Source: Chromohalobacter sp. 11-W | GTDB lineage: Bacteria > Pseudomonadota > Gammaproteobacteria > Pseudomonadales > Halomonadaceae | DNA: 64,000 bases | Assembly: GCF_029889905.1 (NCBI RefSeq) | Contig: NZ_JARANZ010000002.1 | Coordinates: 186,001 to 250,000, forward strand | Direction: 5' to 3' | Shown here: positions 9,355 to 18,265 of the stretch, piece by piece | How the letters are laid out: each line of letters opens with the position of its first letter | How positions within the stretch are numbered: position 1 is the first letter of the stretch | Program-made: the position numbers and the translations under genes | The notes under the pieces: generated by a model | Told to the model about the DNA's origin: nothing | Databases searched by the model: none | What the model saw: the letters and a program-made list of their open reading frames with translations, nothing else

Positions 9355-10329
9355 TCAATGTCCACCGATGACGGACACTACCAACCATGTCGTATAGGCG
9401 ATAAACGTCGCCAACAGCAACGCCGCCTCCAAGCGGTTGATGCGCCCTTGGCCCTTCCAGCCGATGCCGAAAACGGTCAACGCCAGGGTCAAGCCCGCCA
9501 TGACCGGCCAGTCCCGTACGAGTACCGCACTATCGACGTCGATCGGATCGATGATACCCGCCAGCCCAACCACGGCGAGAGTGTTGAAGAGGTTGGAACC
9601 CACCACATTCCCTATGACAAGATCATGCTCGTTCTTGCGCACCGCGCTGATCGAGGAGGCAAGCTCCGGCAACGAGGTCCCGATGGCAACCACCGTCAAG
9701 CCGATGACCAGATCGCTGACCCCAAACGCCGAGGCAATATCCACCGCGCCCCACACGAGTAAACGCGAGCTGACGATCAGCAGAACCAAGCCCACCAGGG
9801 TCCAGGTAATCGCCCGCTTTAGCGACATCGACTGCGTATCGAGGTTGGCGGTGGTATTGTCGGCCAACGTGTCGCTGCCCTTCTGACGCCCCCGCATGAC
9901 GCTATAGGTCAGAAACGCCACCAACATCGCGAGCAGTAACACGGCATCCCAGCGCGAGACGCTGCCATCTTGCAGGCACCACAACGAGGCCAGGGTCACC
10001 ATTACCAACAGTGGGAGCTCTTGGCGCAACACTTGAGAGTGCATGGTCAATGGGCTGAACAATGCCACAAGGCCCACGATCAGGCCGATATTGGCAATGT
10101 TGGAGCCATAGGCATTACCGAGCGCGAGGCCGGGATTGCCTTGCCAGGCGGAAAGTCCGGAGACCATCAGTTCCGGTGCCGAGGTGCCGAAGCCAATAAT
10201 CACCATGCCGATCAGCAGCGGCGGTAGCCCCAGGTGGCGCGAGGTCGCCGCTGCGCCATCGACAAATCGGTCGGCGCTCCATACCAGGACCGCCAACCCC
10301 AACGCTACGGCAATGATGGCCATCAGCAC
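9355..10329 (-). CDS. Calcium/sodium antiporter, CaCA family (YrbG-like)
   Basis: A 324-residue inner-membrane protein made of two inverted halves. The alpha-repeats are GMVIIGFGTSAPELMVS (residues ~41-57) and GLTVVAIGTSLPELASS (about 214-230), each with the GTSxPE ion-binding motif. A cytosolic loop lies at about 145-165. It probably exchanges Ca2+ for Na+ or H+, useful in a salt-loving cell. GTG at 10329 is preferred as start because AAGGAG lies 7 bases upstream; the ATG at 10323 would be 13 bases away. It converges on the ArsA-type gene with only 12 bases between the stops. Confidence 0.92.
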   Translation of the reverse strand: MLMAIIAVALGLAVLVWSADRFVDGAAATSRHLGLPPLLIGMVIIGFGTSAPELMVSGLSAWQGNPGLALGNAYGSNIANIGLIVGLVALFSPLTMHSQVLRQELPLLVMVTLASLWCLQDGSVSRWDAVLLLAMLVAFLTYSVMRGRQKGSDTLADNTTANLDTQSMSLKRAITWTLVGLVLLIVSSRLLVWGAVDIASAFGVSDLVIGLTVVAIGTSLPELASSISAVRKNEHDLVIGNVVGSNLFNTLAVVGLAGIIDPIDVDSAVLVRDWPVMAGLTLALTVFGIGWKGQGRINRLEAALLLATFIAYTTWLVVSVIGGH

Positions 10330-10579
10330 GGTACGTCTCCTTGAATATCATTGTCCTTGAATGTCGTTTCCCTGAACGTTGTCGTGTCATGCATGCTATC
10401 GCGTTGCCCCGCTATTCTAGCGCAATCGAACGCTCATGCTACTGACAAACATACGCACGTGAATGTACGCTGTTCGCGCTTCTGATTTTCTCAGGCAAAA
10501 GTCTGTCGGAATATCCCCGCGCCGAATTGCTATAGTGCATGCATCATTCGGCACCATAAACCCATGAGCGAGACTGAGT

Positions 10580-11974
10580 TTGGCAGATAACGTTTCGTCA
10601 CAAGCGCCTCATCACTCGCCATGCGACGCGGCAACGTCGATGGCGACGACGCGCCACTCACGGCGACGTCTGCGCGCCTGTCACGAATGCGATTTGCTAG
10701 TCGCGCTGCCGCCGTTGCGGCCGAGAGAAAAGGCCGACTGCCCGCGTTGCGAACATACGCTGGCCACGCGTCACGACAAGCCTGCCGAGCGTAGCATCGC
10801 GCTGGCCGTGGCCGCCTTGATCATGCTAACGCTCTCGGTGGCTTTTCCCTTCATCAGTTTCGAGGCCCGTGGTGTCACTAATCGCATCGAGCTGACCGAG
10901 ACCGCCTCGACACTGGTCGGCTTCCACGAACCACTGGTGGCGATTTGCGTGCTGCTGACAGTGATCATCCTACCCACGGTCTATCTATGTAGCGTCATCT
11001 GGCTCTCATTGGGGCTTCTCGGGCACCGCATTCTGCCCTATTCACGTGGCATCGCCCGCGCCCTGAAGCACTTGACGCCGTGGATGATGGCCGATGTCTT
11101 CGTCATCGCCGCGCTGGTCAGTCTCATCAAGGTCGCAGGAATGGCCGATGTCAGCCTGGGGCTCTCATTCTGGACGTTTTGCGCCTACGCCGTGTTATTG
11201 CTACTCACCACCCAGTCCATCGACACCGACTGGATGTGGTTCGCGCTAGCCAGCGAGCCCTTGGCCCCGGAAGGCGCCCGCTCGGGTGAGCCCGCGACAC
11301 CGCAAGGCTTGAGCGGATGCGCGACCTGTGGGCTGGTCAATCGTCTCGATGCGCAGGGCCGTGGGCGTTGTCGACGCTGCGGGGAAACGCTGCACGCGCG
11401 AACACCCGGCAGTCGCCAGCGCACGCTGGCCTTGCTGCTCGCTGCGGTGGTGATGTACATCCCGGCGAACCTTTACCCGATCATGAGCACGACGTCGTTG
11501 GGTAACACCTCGCCCTCGACCATCATCGGCGGGGTCATGCTGTTTCTACAGCACGGTGACATTCCCATCGCAGTGATCATCTTTACCGCCAGTGTGGTGG
11601 TGCCCATCGGCAAGATTCTCGCGCTCGGCTGGTTGTGCTACGCAGTACGTCATCGCGGCGAGCCGTTCAGTAATGTCACCCGTGTGCGTCTCTATCGCAT
11701 CACCGAGTTCATCGGTCGCTGGTCGATGGTCGATGTGTTCGTGGTCGCCATCCTGGTTGCACTAATCCGTGCGGGCGAGTTGATCTCGGTCGAACCCGGA
11801 CCTGCCGCGCTCTCCTTCGCCAGCGTTGTGATCATCACCATGTTGGCGGCCCACAGTTTCGACCCGCGCATGATCTGGGACGACCTCCCCCAGCGCCCTC
11901 GACGCGCATGGCGGGATCGTCTGCCGCGACGTATCGCTACCGTTTCATCACGCAAGGAATCCGACGATGCCTGA
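10580..11974 (+). CDS. pqiA: PqiA, inner-membrane protein of the Pqi lipid-transport system
   Basis: A 464-residue protein with two related halves. Each half has a zinc-ribbon-like segment (Cys 34, 37, 54, 57; then CATCGLV and CRRCGETL) followed by four hydrophobic segments. PqiA works with the MCE protein PqiB and the lipoprotein PqiC in lipid traffic between the two membranes. The frame opens with TTG at 10580; an in-frame ATG at 10640 would shorten it by 20 residues without losing any motif, so the start is uncertain. pqiB overlaps its last codons. Confidence 0.93.
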   Translation: MADNVSSQAPHHSPCDAATSMATTRHSRRRLRACHECDLLVALPPLRPREKADCPRCEHTLATRHDKPAERSIALAVAALIMLTLSVAFPFISFEARGVTNRIELTETASTLVGFHEPLVAICVLLTVIILPTVYLCSVIWLSLGLLGHRILPYSRGIARALKHLTPWMMADVFVIAALVSLIKVAGMADVSLGLSFWTFCAYAVLLLLTTQSIDTDWMWFALASEPLAPEGARSGEPATPQGLSGCATCGLVNRLDAQGRGRCRRCGETLHARTPGSRQRTLALLLAAVVMYIPANLYPIMSTTSLGNTSPSTIIGGVMLFLQHGDIPIAVIIFTASVVVPIGKILALGWLCYAVRHRGEPFSNVTRVRLYRITEFIGRWSMVDVFVVAILVALIRAGELISVEPGPAALSFASVVIITMLAAHSFDPRMIWDDLPQRPRRAWRDRLPRRIATVSSRKESDDA

Positions 11975-13610
11975 AGCTCCACAGCGTGCGACACGCCAAT
12001 ATCGCCGCCGCCTATCGCCGATCTGGATCGTACCGTTGGTGGCGGTCCTCATCGGCTTATGGATGCTTTACGACAATCTTTCCGGCCTTGGCCCCACGAT
12101 CACGCTGCAGATGGAAAACGCCGAAGGCATCGAAGCCGGCAAGACGTTGATCAAGACACGCAATGTCGAGGTCGGCCGGGTCGAGGATGTGACGCTCTCC
12201 GATGACATGTCACACACCGTCATCACCGCGCGCATGCAACCCGACACCGAACGCATGCTCAATGACGATGCGCGTTTCTGGGTGGTCAAGCCACGCATCG
12301 ATCGCGAAGGCATCAGCGGCCTGGGGACCGTCCTATCAGGGGCTTACATTCAATTGCTGCCCGGTCACGGCGGGGAGCCCCAACGCGACTTCGATGTGCT
12401 CGAACAGCCCCCGGTCGCGCCTCCCGACGCCCCGGGAATCCGCATCAACCTGGTCAGCCAGGTAGGCAGCTCGTTGAGCGCCGGCGACCCGATCACCTAT
12501 CAAGGCTTCACGGTGGGGCGCGTGGAAAACACCGAGTTCGATCCCGACAAGAAGGAAATGCGCCACCGTCTTTACATTCAGTCGCCTTATGATGTGCTGG
12601 TCACCGACACCACACGCTTCTGGGTCTCGTCGGGAGTCGACCTGCGTCTGAACTCGCAGGGCTTTCGCGTCAATATCGAGTCGATGGAATCTCTAATCGG
12701 CGGCGGCGTGACCTTCGGGGTCCCCGAGGACGTGGAGATGGGTCAGCCCGCCGAATCGGAGGCGACCTATCAGTTGTTTAGCGACGAAGAAAGCGCCCGT
12801 GAAGGGACCTTCGATCGTCATCTCGACTATGTGCTACTGGTCGACGACACCGTGCGTGGGCTTAGCCACGGCGACCCGGTGGAATATCGCGGCGTGCGCG
12901 TCGGTACCGTGGAAACCGTGCCGTGGCGTTTCGCGGCCCCGCAGCCCAACGCCCTGGATCGCTTTGCGATTCCCGTACTGATTCGCATCGAGCCGCAGCG
13001 CTTCGACAACGCCCTGCAAGATTTCGATGCCGATGAATGGCGCGCGCGCCTCCAGGGCATGTTCGAGCACGGCCTACGGGCAACGCTCAAACGCGGCAAC
13101 CTGCTGACCGGAGCACTGTTCGTGGACTTGAACTTCCATGACGATCCCGAGCCATACGAGCCGCTCACCTTCGAGGGCAAGAAGGTCTTCCCGACGACCA
13201 CCGGTAGCCTGGCGCAGATCGAGGATAAGGTCTCGAACCTGCTGGATAAACTCAACGACGTGCAGATTGAGCCCGTCCTCGACTCACTGAATGAGACGCT
13301 GGCGACCACGCAGAACACGATGCGGCAAGTCAACGAGATCGCCGATTCGGTGGATGCACTGCTCGACGATCCAGCCACGCGCGAGCTGCCCGGCAATCTC
13401 AACAAGACGCTGCGCCAGACCCGCGACACGCTGGAGGGCTTCTCTCCCGACTCACAGGGTTACCGTGAACTCAACGATACGCTCTCGCGTCTCGAGTCAC
13501 TGATGCGCGACCTGCAACCCGTGGCGCGCACGCTTAGCGAGAAGCCCAACGCACTGATCTTCGACAGCGAAGACGCCCCAGACCCGCAACCGAGGGCCCC
13601 ACGCCAATGA
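11967..13610 (+). CDS. pqiB: PqiB, MCE-domain lipid-transport protein
   Basis: A 547-residue protein (E. coli PqiB 546) with one N-terminal transmembrane anchor (about 18-36) and three consecutive MCE domains. Recurring motifs include IEAGKTLIKTRNVEVGRVEDV, ITYQGFTVGRVE and VEYRGVRVGTVE. A helical C-terminal region (about 410-510) is expected to form the needle that bridges the periplasm. It overlaps pqiA by 8 bases and pqiC by 4, so the three are translationally coupled. Confidence 0.95.
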   Translation: MPEAPQRATRQYRRRLSPIWIVPLVAVLIGLWMLYDNLSGLGPTITLQMENAEGIEAGKTLIKTRNVEVGRVEDVTLSDDMSHTVITARMQPDTERMLNDDARFWVVKPRIDREGISGLGTVLSGAYIQLLPGHGGEPQRDFDVLEQPPVAPPDAPGIRINLVSQVGSSLSAGDPITYQGFTVGRVENTEFDPDKKEMRHRLYIQSPYDVLVTDTTRFWVSSGVDLRLNSQGFRVNIESMESLIGGGVTFGVPEDVEMGQPAESEATYQLFSDEESAREGTFDRHLDYVLLVDDTVRGLSHGDPVEYRGVRVGTVETVPWRFAAPQPNALDRFAIPVLIRIEPQRFDNALQDFDADEWRARLQGMFEHGLRATLKRGNLLTGALFVDLNFHDDPEPYEPLTFEGKKVFPTTTGSLAQIEDKVSNLLDKLNDVQIEPVLDSLNETLATTQNTMRQVNEIADSVDALLDDPATRELPGNLNKTLRQTRDTLEGFSPDSQGYRELNDTLSRLESLMRDLQPVARTLSEKPNALIFDSEDAPDPQPRAPRQ

Positions 13611-14257
13611 CCGAGATGACCTTCACTCATACTCGACGCCCGACATGCCCGGTGCGGTTTCTCGCCGCCGCCGGGCTGGGACTGTGCATGTCGATGCTGG
13701 TCGGCTGTGCCGGACAAAGCATCGACGAGTCGCGCTATACGCTCCCCAGTGAAACGCAAAACGTCGACGTCGCCAGCGACTTCAAGGGCAGTGTCTCGCT
13801 CGCGCCGCCACGCATGGCGAGCTACCTGAAGGATGATAGCATCGTCATGCAACTCGATGACATTCGTATCCATCAGGCACGCCACCATCTATGGGCCGAA
13901 CCACTTGATCGTCAACTGCAGGAACGCATGCGCCAGCATCTCAGCCAGGCCTTGCCCAACGCCGACGTGCTACGTAGCGGTCAATCCTCCGAGGCATCTA
14001 CACCGGCGCTGCATGTCCAGCTCGACGTCGACCGTTTCCAGGGTCGCGACGACGGCATGGCCGTGGTCGACGGCCAGTGGCGTATCCGTGACGACAACGA
14101 CCGCACATTGTCGCGCGAATCCTTTGAGATCGAGCGCCCGCTGGAGGACGATGGCTATCCTGCGCTGGTAAGGGCGCTGGGCTCGGCTTGGGATACCCTT
14201 GGCGATCGTTTGGTCGATGCCTTGGTGGAGGTGGCCGACGCGGCGGAGACGAACTGA
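13607..14257 (+). CDS. pqiC: PqiC, outer-membrane lipoprotein of the Pqi system
   Basis: A 216-residue protein with a lipoprotein signal: basic start, hydrophobic FLAAAGLGLCMSMLVGC, lipobox LVGC with the acylated Cys at about residue 35. The mature part is of the ABC-type transport auxiliary lipoprotein fold (YmbA/PqiC), including SRYTLPS at its start. It should cap the PqiB needle at the outer membrane. Start overlaps the pqiB stop (ATGA). It converges on fliA. Confidence 0.9.
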   Translation: MTEMTFTHTRRPTCPVRFLAAAGLGLCMSMLVGCAGQSIDESRYTLPSETQNVDVASDFKGSVSLAPPRMASYLKDDSIVMQLDDIRIHQARHHLWAEPLDRQLQERMRQHLSQALPNADVLRSGQSSEASTPALHVQLDVDRFQGRDDGMAVVDGQWRIRDDNDRTLSRESFEIERPLEDDGYPALVRALGSAWDTLGDRLVDALVEVADAAETN

Positions 14258-14355
14258 CACGGCGCTTTATGAAGCCAGGTCACATGGTCGCAACCGGACG
14301 GACGGTCATGCTACGGCCGTTACCCATGACTAGCGTGGACGAGGAAGGATGAACC

Positions 14356-15054
14356 TCAGGCTGCGAGCCGCCCTCTGAGACGTGCCACGGCCTGGCTATG
14401 CAATTGGCATACCCGCGATTCGCTGACCCCGAGCACGGCGCCGATTTCCTTGAGGTTGAGTTCTTCCTGGTAATACAGCCCTAGTAGCAGCTTTTCACGT
14501 TCGGGCAATTGCTCGATGGCTTCGACCAGATGCGCCCGCGCATCGCCTTTCAACAAGGCGTCGTGCGGGGTCGCCGGTGCGGTCTCCCCCGCCGGGGGTT
14601 CGCCGAGTTCGGACACGACCTCGTCGAAGCCCAGCAGATAACCATTATTGGCATCCAGCAGCAGCTGATGATATTCGTCGACGCTCATATCCAGGGAGCT
14701 GGCGATTTCGCGCTCGTCCGGGGCACGCCCTAACGACTGCTCGAGCCTGTGCACCGCCTGATCCAACGCCCGTACGCTGCGCCGCACGCTGCGCGGCATC
14801 CAGTCGCGACTGCGCAGTTCATCGATCATCGCGCCGCGCACGCGCTGATTGGCGAAAGTGGAAAAACTCGCCCCTTGGGCGGTATCGAAGCGTTCCAGCG
14901 CGTCGAGTAATCCCACCATGCCAGCTTGAATCAAATCATCGAGTTCGACACTGGCCGGTAAGCGTACTTGCAATGCCAGCGCATGACGCCGTACGAGCGG
15001 CATGTATTGTTCCAGCAGTGCGCGTTGGTCGATTTTGCCCTGTGCCGTATACAT
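14356..15054 (-). CDS. fliA: FliA, flagellar sigma factor 28
   Basis: A 232-residue sigma factor with region 2 (LDDLIQAGMVGLLDALERFD, FSTFANQRVRGAMIDELRSRDW), region 3 (PRSVRRSVRALDQAV) and a region 4 helix-turn-helix (LNLKEIGAVLGVSESRVCQLH). It directs late flagellar and chemotaxis genes through TAAA / GCCGATAA type promoters, one of which I see before motA. A GAGGCG lies 6 bases before the ATG. It is 136 bases after flhE, so it may share that transcript or have its own promoter. I saw no flgM in the window. Confidence 0.95.
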   Translation of the reverse strand: MYTAQGKIDQRALLEQYMPLVRRHALALQVRLPASVELDDLIQAGMVGLLDALERFDTAQGASFSTFANQRVRGAMIDELRSRDWMPRSVRRSVRALDQAVHRLEQSLGRAPDEREIASSLDMSVDEYHQLLLDANNGYLLGFDEVVSELGEPPAGETAPATPHDALLKGDARAHLVEAIEQLPEREKLLLGLYYQEELNLKEIGAVLGVSESRVCQLHSQAVARLRGRLAA

Positions 15055-15190
15055 CTCTATCGCCTCGGATGTTCGGGTCGACGCTCGACGCGACGCCCGC
15101 TGACATTATCGAGCTTCCGACCCGATACCCAAGGCCGGAATAACCCCCGCTTGATAGGCCTTTTCCCGAATTCGTCTATACCGCCTTCTC

Positions 15191-15622
15191 TCAGCGGTAA
15201 TTCACGATCAGTTGCAAGTCTTCGATGCGTACACCCGCGCGCGGGGCGTTCCGCGAGGCGGCACGCCGAAAGCGCAGGACAAAAGGCCCTTGCGCGGAAA
15301 GGCCTTGCAAAGCCCGCGTGCCCCCGCGACGCGTCGCCATTTCGACACAACGACGCGGATGACACAGCCACGCCCGCACATCGCTCGGTCTCTTCGTGAC
15401 GTAACGCCAGGACACCCGCGTGATATGGCCATCGCCGACCGTGTGAGCCTCAGGCGGACGCAGGGGCGCCGTTCGCTCGTCACGCCCCGGCGTCGTCAGT
15501 AGCGGCCCACGCGGCAACGTCACCGCCCAACTGCCGGCCTCGACGGCTTTCGCGAATGGCGCCATGCTCAGCGTGGCGCCTAACGCCGCCCACAAAGCCA
15601 GGACGCAGCCAAGGGACTTCAC
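15191..15622 (-). CDS. flhE: FlhE, periplasmic flagellar protein
   Basis: A 143-residue secreted protein starting at GTG 15622: a short basic N-terminus, hydrophobic core and probable cleavage after AKAVEA near residue 29. The mature domain includes ITRVSWRY, RAWLCHPRRCVEM (probable disulfide pair) and the C-terminus LQLIVNYR, matching the end of enterobacterial FlhE. FlhE acts in the periplasm to limit proton leak or secretion errors in the flagellar export gate. The GTG overlaps the mini-flhG stop by 4 bases. A longer frame from 15859 exists but overlaps mini-flhG and hides the signal peptide. Confidence 0.85.
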   Translation of the reverse strand: MKSLGCVLALWAALGATLSMAPFAKAVEAGSWAVTLPRGPLLTTPGRDERTAPLRPPEAHTVGDGHITRVSWRYVTKRPSDVRAWLCHPRRCVEMATRRGGTRALQGLSAQGPFVLRFRRAASRNAPRAGVRIEDLQLIVNYR

Positions 15623-16056
15623 GACCGACGCTCGCTTGACGGTAGCGTCTGCGCCAGCCACTCGGCGGGGTCGGCGACAAGCTCGACCGCCAGGAAGCGG
15701 CGCGCCGTGTCCACCAAGTTGCCAAGCGGCATATCGCCCGCGCTGGCCGGATCGCGTATCACCAGTAAACGTGGCAGACGTTCGCGCTGCGACCATTGTT
15801 TGAGTTCGCGATAGGCGCGCTGTAAGCCTTCCGCACCGGAGGCAACCCAGATGCCCCAATGCGGCGAAGAACGCTGGGTGGCGGTCACATCACCGACGGC
15901 CAGCGGCAAGGTCTCCCAGGCAAGACCGCTGAGTGACGCAAGGCGTTCGCAGATCGCCGTCACCGCCTGAGGCGACGGATGGCCGATCGTCACCAGCGCC
16001 GCTTTGTCGCGTCGCTGGCTCGCATAGGCGCGCAATCCTGCCGCTTGATCGTTCAT
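15619..16056 (-). CDS. Reduced FlhG-like protein: keeps the DQAxGLR FlhF-activating motif, lacks the ATPase P-loop
   Basis: A 145-residue protein that starts MNDQAAGLRAYASQRR and then reads ALVTIG where FlhG has VIAVTGGKGGVGKT; no P-loop follows. The DQAxxLR motif is, in FlhG/YlxH, the helix that stimulates the FlhF GTPase. The second half (GLQRAYRELKQWSQRERLPRLLVIRD, then RRFLAVEL) resembles the C-terminal half of MinD-fold FlhG proteins, including the RFLgVxL segment. Normal FlhG is about 270-300 residues, so about half is gone. GAGGTG lies 5 bases before the ATG. It lies between flhF (7-base gap) and flhE (4-base overlap). The intact frame and tight coupling argue against a pseudogene. Confidence 0.72.
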   Translation of the reverse strand: MNDQAAGLRAYASQRRDKAALVTIGHPSPQAVTAICERLASLSGLAWETLPLAVGDVTATQRSSPHWGIWVASGAEGLQRAYRELKQWSQRERLPRLLVIRDPASAGDMPLGNLVDTARRFLAVELVADPAEWLAQTLPSSERRS

Positions 16057-16063
16057 CGTCACC

Positions 16064-18265
16064 TCACGCGGCCTGTGACAGCGCCGCATGCGCCGTCAGC
16101 AAGTGCAACAACCCATGCAGCAGGGTATCGGGACTGCGTCGCTTGCGCTCACCGGCAAGACGCCTCACCACCGGGCGCGCATCCACCGCCCAGCCGTCCT
16201 CGCTCAAGTCCATCCGTAGCGCCAAGGCCGCCAATTGCGCTGCAAGATAGACGCGCAGTTCGCAATCCAGAGGTGCCGATGCGCCCAACTGTTGCCACGC
16301 CGTGCGCATCAAACGCGATAGATCATCCTGTTCGAGCTGGCGATAAACGAAGGCGCGCATGTCGATATCCAGCGCGTCGCCCCCATGCCCCAACCAGTGA
16401 TAGACGCCCCGCCGACGCCCGCTCTCGGGGTCGTGACTCATCGCAATCCACAGTTGCAGGGTGTCCGCGTCGGTCTCGGCCAAGGCCACGGGCAAGCGCG
16501 ACAGCGTCACGCGTCGTGCGCGGCCACGCAGGCGACAGGTATGCTGGCCACAGGGCTCGGCGAGATCGACCAGCTCGCCGATCGCCAGACGTTCCCCGGC
16601 ATGCCAGACGCGCTGCTGCACTCGTGTGCGTGCTAGCCAGGGGCTATCCGTCTCGCGCAACTGTTTCCTGACGTCGGCATCGGGTACCCGCGCGAACACA
16701 TGCCAATGACTGCCCAGATGGCGCCGCGCCAGGGTCAGGCGCTGCGTGTCGGACGGCGGCCAACGATGGAGAGGCCAGGCCAGCGGCAAGACATCGCCAT
16801 TGGCGTCCAGTGGGAGCATCGGCGCCGCCCAATCCATTCCTCGCGGCTTCCCACCCGGCCAGAACAGGCCAGTTGCCTCGGCGTCATGCCACGCCTTGAT
16901 CATCGACGGCGGTGCCAGGTGCTCTTCGAGCCAGGCTTGCTGTATGGCACGTGGCGACTCACGACGGTGCCACGCGGCATCAAGCCACGCCACGCCGGGT
17001 ACGCCGCGTTGCAACGTTTCCATCACCCGCGTCAATTGATCGCGCTGTGCCAAGAGATCTCGCGATAGCGCTTGCAGGCCCTGCCCGGAGGCAGTGGGCC
17101 GCAACATCTCGGTGAGTACGCCTTCATCGAAGGTGAACGGAGAGCCCTGCCCCACGGCCAGCGCTTCATCCAATAACGCTGGCGCTTCGGCCAGGCGAAT
17201 GTCTTCGGGCACGCGCTGGCCATGTAAGACGTAATAAAGGCGTAGCCGATGGCGCATCACGACATCCAGCGCGGACCCTAGACGCGGCGCTTCGTCGACC
17301 TTGGTCAACAGGCAACCGTAAAGCGGCGCACCGGCGTCCTGCGAGGCTCGCTGATAGGTCTCGACAACCTCTTCGAGCGTATCGCCGTGGCTGGCCGCGT
17401 TCAGCAGCAAGAGACGGCGTACCGGACGCCCCGCACCGCCGAGGCGCGCGATCTGCCCCGTCACCCGCTGATCGCGCTGACTCATGCCCACGGTGTCGAC
17501 GATCACCATGCGCTTGCCTTCAAGGCGCGATAGCAAGTCTTCGAGATCATCTTCATGGTGCACGGCATGCACATCGACACCCAGCAAGCGGGCATAGATA
17601 CGCAACTGTTCATGCGCACCGATACGATAATCGTCGGTAGTCACCAGGGCGACATCGTCTCCGCCGAAGCGCATCACGTAACGTGCCGCAAACTTGGCGG
17701 TGGTCGTGGTCTTGCCTACACCGGTCGGCCCCACCAGGGCGAACACACCGCCCTCCTCGAGCATCGTCGCCTCGTCATCGAGCACCGCGAGCCGGGTCTC
17801 GAGTTGACGTCGGCTCCAGGCCAGTAAACGCGGGTCATCGGCATCGACATCGGCGAGTTCGTCGGGCAACGTCTCGAGCATTTCGCGCACCAGACGGGCG
17901 CTGAAGCCGGCAGTAATCAAGCGCTGGCGCAAGACGCCGCGCACGCCGGGACTTGCACTGCGCGGGCGTGGTGTCTCGGCGATATGCGACATCAACAATT
18001 CGCGCATGGCCTGCATTTCAGCATACAGGCGATCTTGCCCCGGCGCGGGCGAGGTCTCGACTGAAGGAGCACTAGCCTGCGCGGGCGCGGCGACGTCCTC
18101 TGCCTGCTCAACCAGTGACGACTGGGCCTCTTCGGCCACGGCCACGACCTCGACACCGTCATCCACGCGCCGGTTGGAGAGGATCAGGGCGTCATCCCCC
18201 AACGCGTCTCGTACCTGTCGCATCGCCTCGCGACTATTGGCACCGAGAAACCGCATCACGCTCAT
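16064..18265 (-). CDS. flhF: FlhF, SRP-type GTPase, with a long C-terminal extension
   Basis: A 733-residue protein. Residues 1-45 match the FlhF B-domain start (MRFLGANSREAMRQVRDALGDDALILSNRRV). Then come a variable linker (46-105) and the NG GTPase: P-loop GPTGVGKTTTTAKFAARY (179-196), TTDDYRIGAHEQLRIYA, DTVG (257-260) and TKVDEAP (321-327). The NG domain should end near 375. The remaining ~360 residues have no counterpart in typical FlhF (430-500 residues), and I do not recognise them. FlhF normally fixes flagellar position and number. Overlaps flhA by ATGA. Confidence 0.9.
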   Translation of the reverse strand: MSVMRFLGANSREAMRQVRDALGDDALILSNRRVDDGVEVVAVAEEAQSSLVEQAEDVAAPAQASAPSVETSPAPGQDRLYAEMQAMRELLMSHIAETPRPRSASPGVRGVLRQRLITAGFSARLVREMLETLPDELADVDADDPRLLAWSRRQLETRLAVLDDEATMLEEGGVFALVGPTGVGKTTTTAKFAARYVMRFGGDDVALVTTDDYRIGAHEQLRIYARLLGVDVHAVHHEDDLEDLLSRLEGKRMVIVDTVGMSQRDQRVTGQIARLGGAGRPVRRLLLLNAASHGDTLEEVVETYQRASQDAGAPLYGCLLTKVDEAPRLGSALDVVMRHRLRLYYVLHGQRVPEDIRLAEAPALLDEALAVGQGSPFTFDEGVLTEMLRPTASGQGLQALSRDLLAQRDQLTRVMETLQRGVPGVAWLDAAWHRRESPRAIQQAWLEEHLAPPSMIKAWHDAEATGLFWPGGKPRGMDWAAPMLPLDANGDVLPLAWPLHRWPPSDTQRLTLARRHLGSHWHVFARVPDADVRKQLRETDSPWLARTRVQQRVWHAGERLAIGELVDLAEPCGQHTCRLRGRARRVTLSRLPVALAETDADTLQLWIAMSHDPESGRRRGVYHWLGHGGDALDIDMRAFVYRQLEQDDLSRLMRTAWQQLGASAPLDCELRVYLAAQLAALALRMDLSEDGWAVDARPVVRRLAGERKRRSPDTLLHGLLHLLTAHAALSQAA

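Noticed and set aside
15619-16056. Pseudogene of flhG
   Set aside because: The frame is intact, has a good ribosome site, and is tightly coupled to flhE on one side and flhF on the other. Decay would be expected to leave stops or frameshifts.
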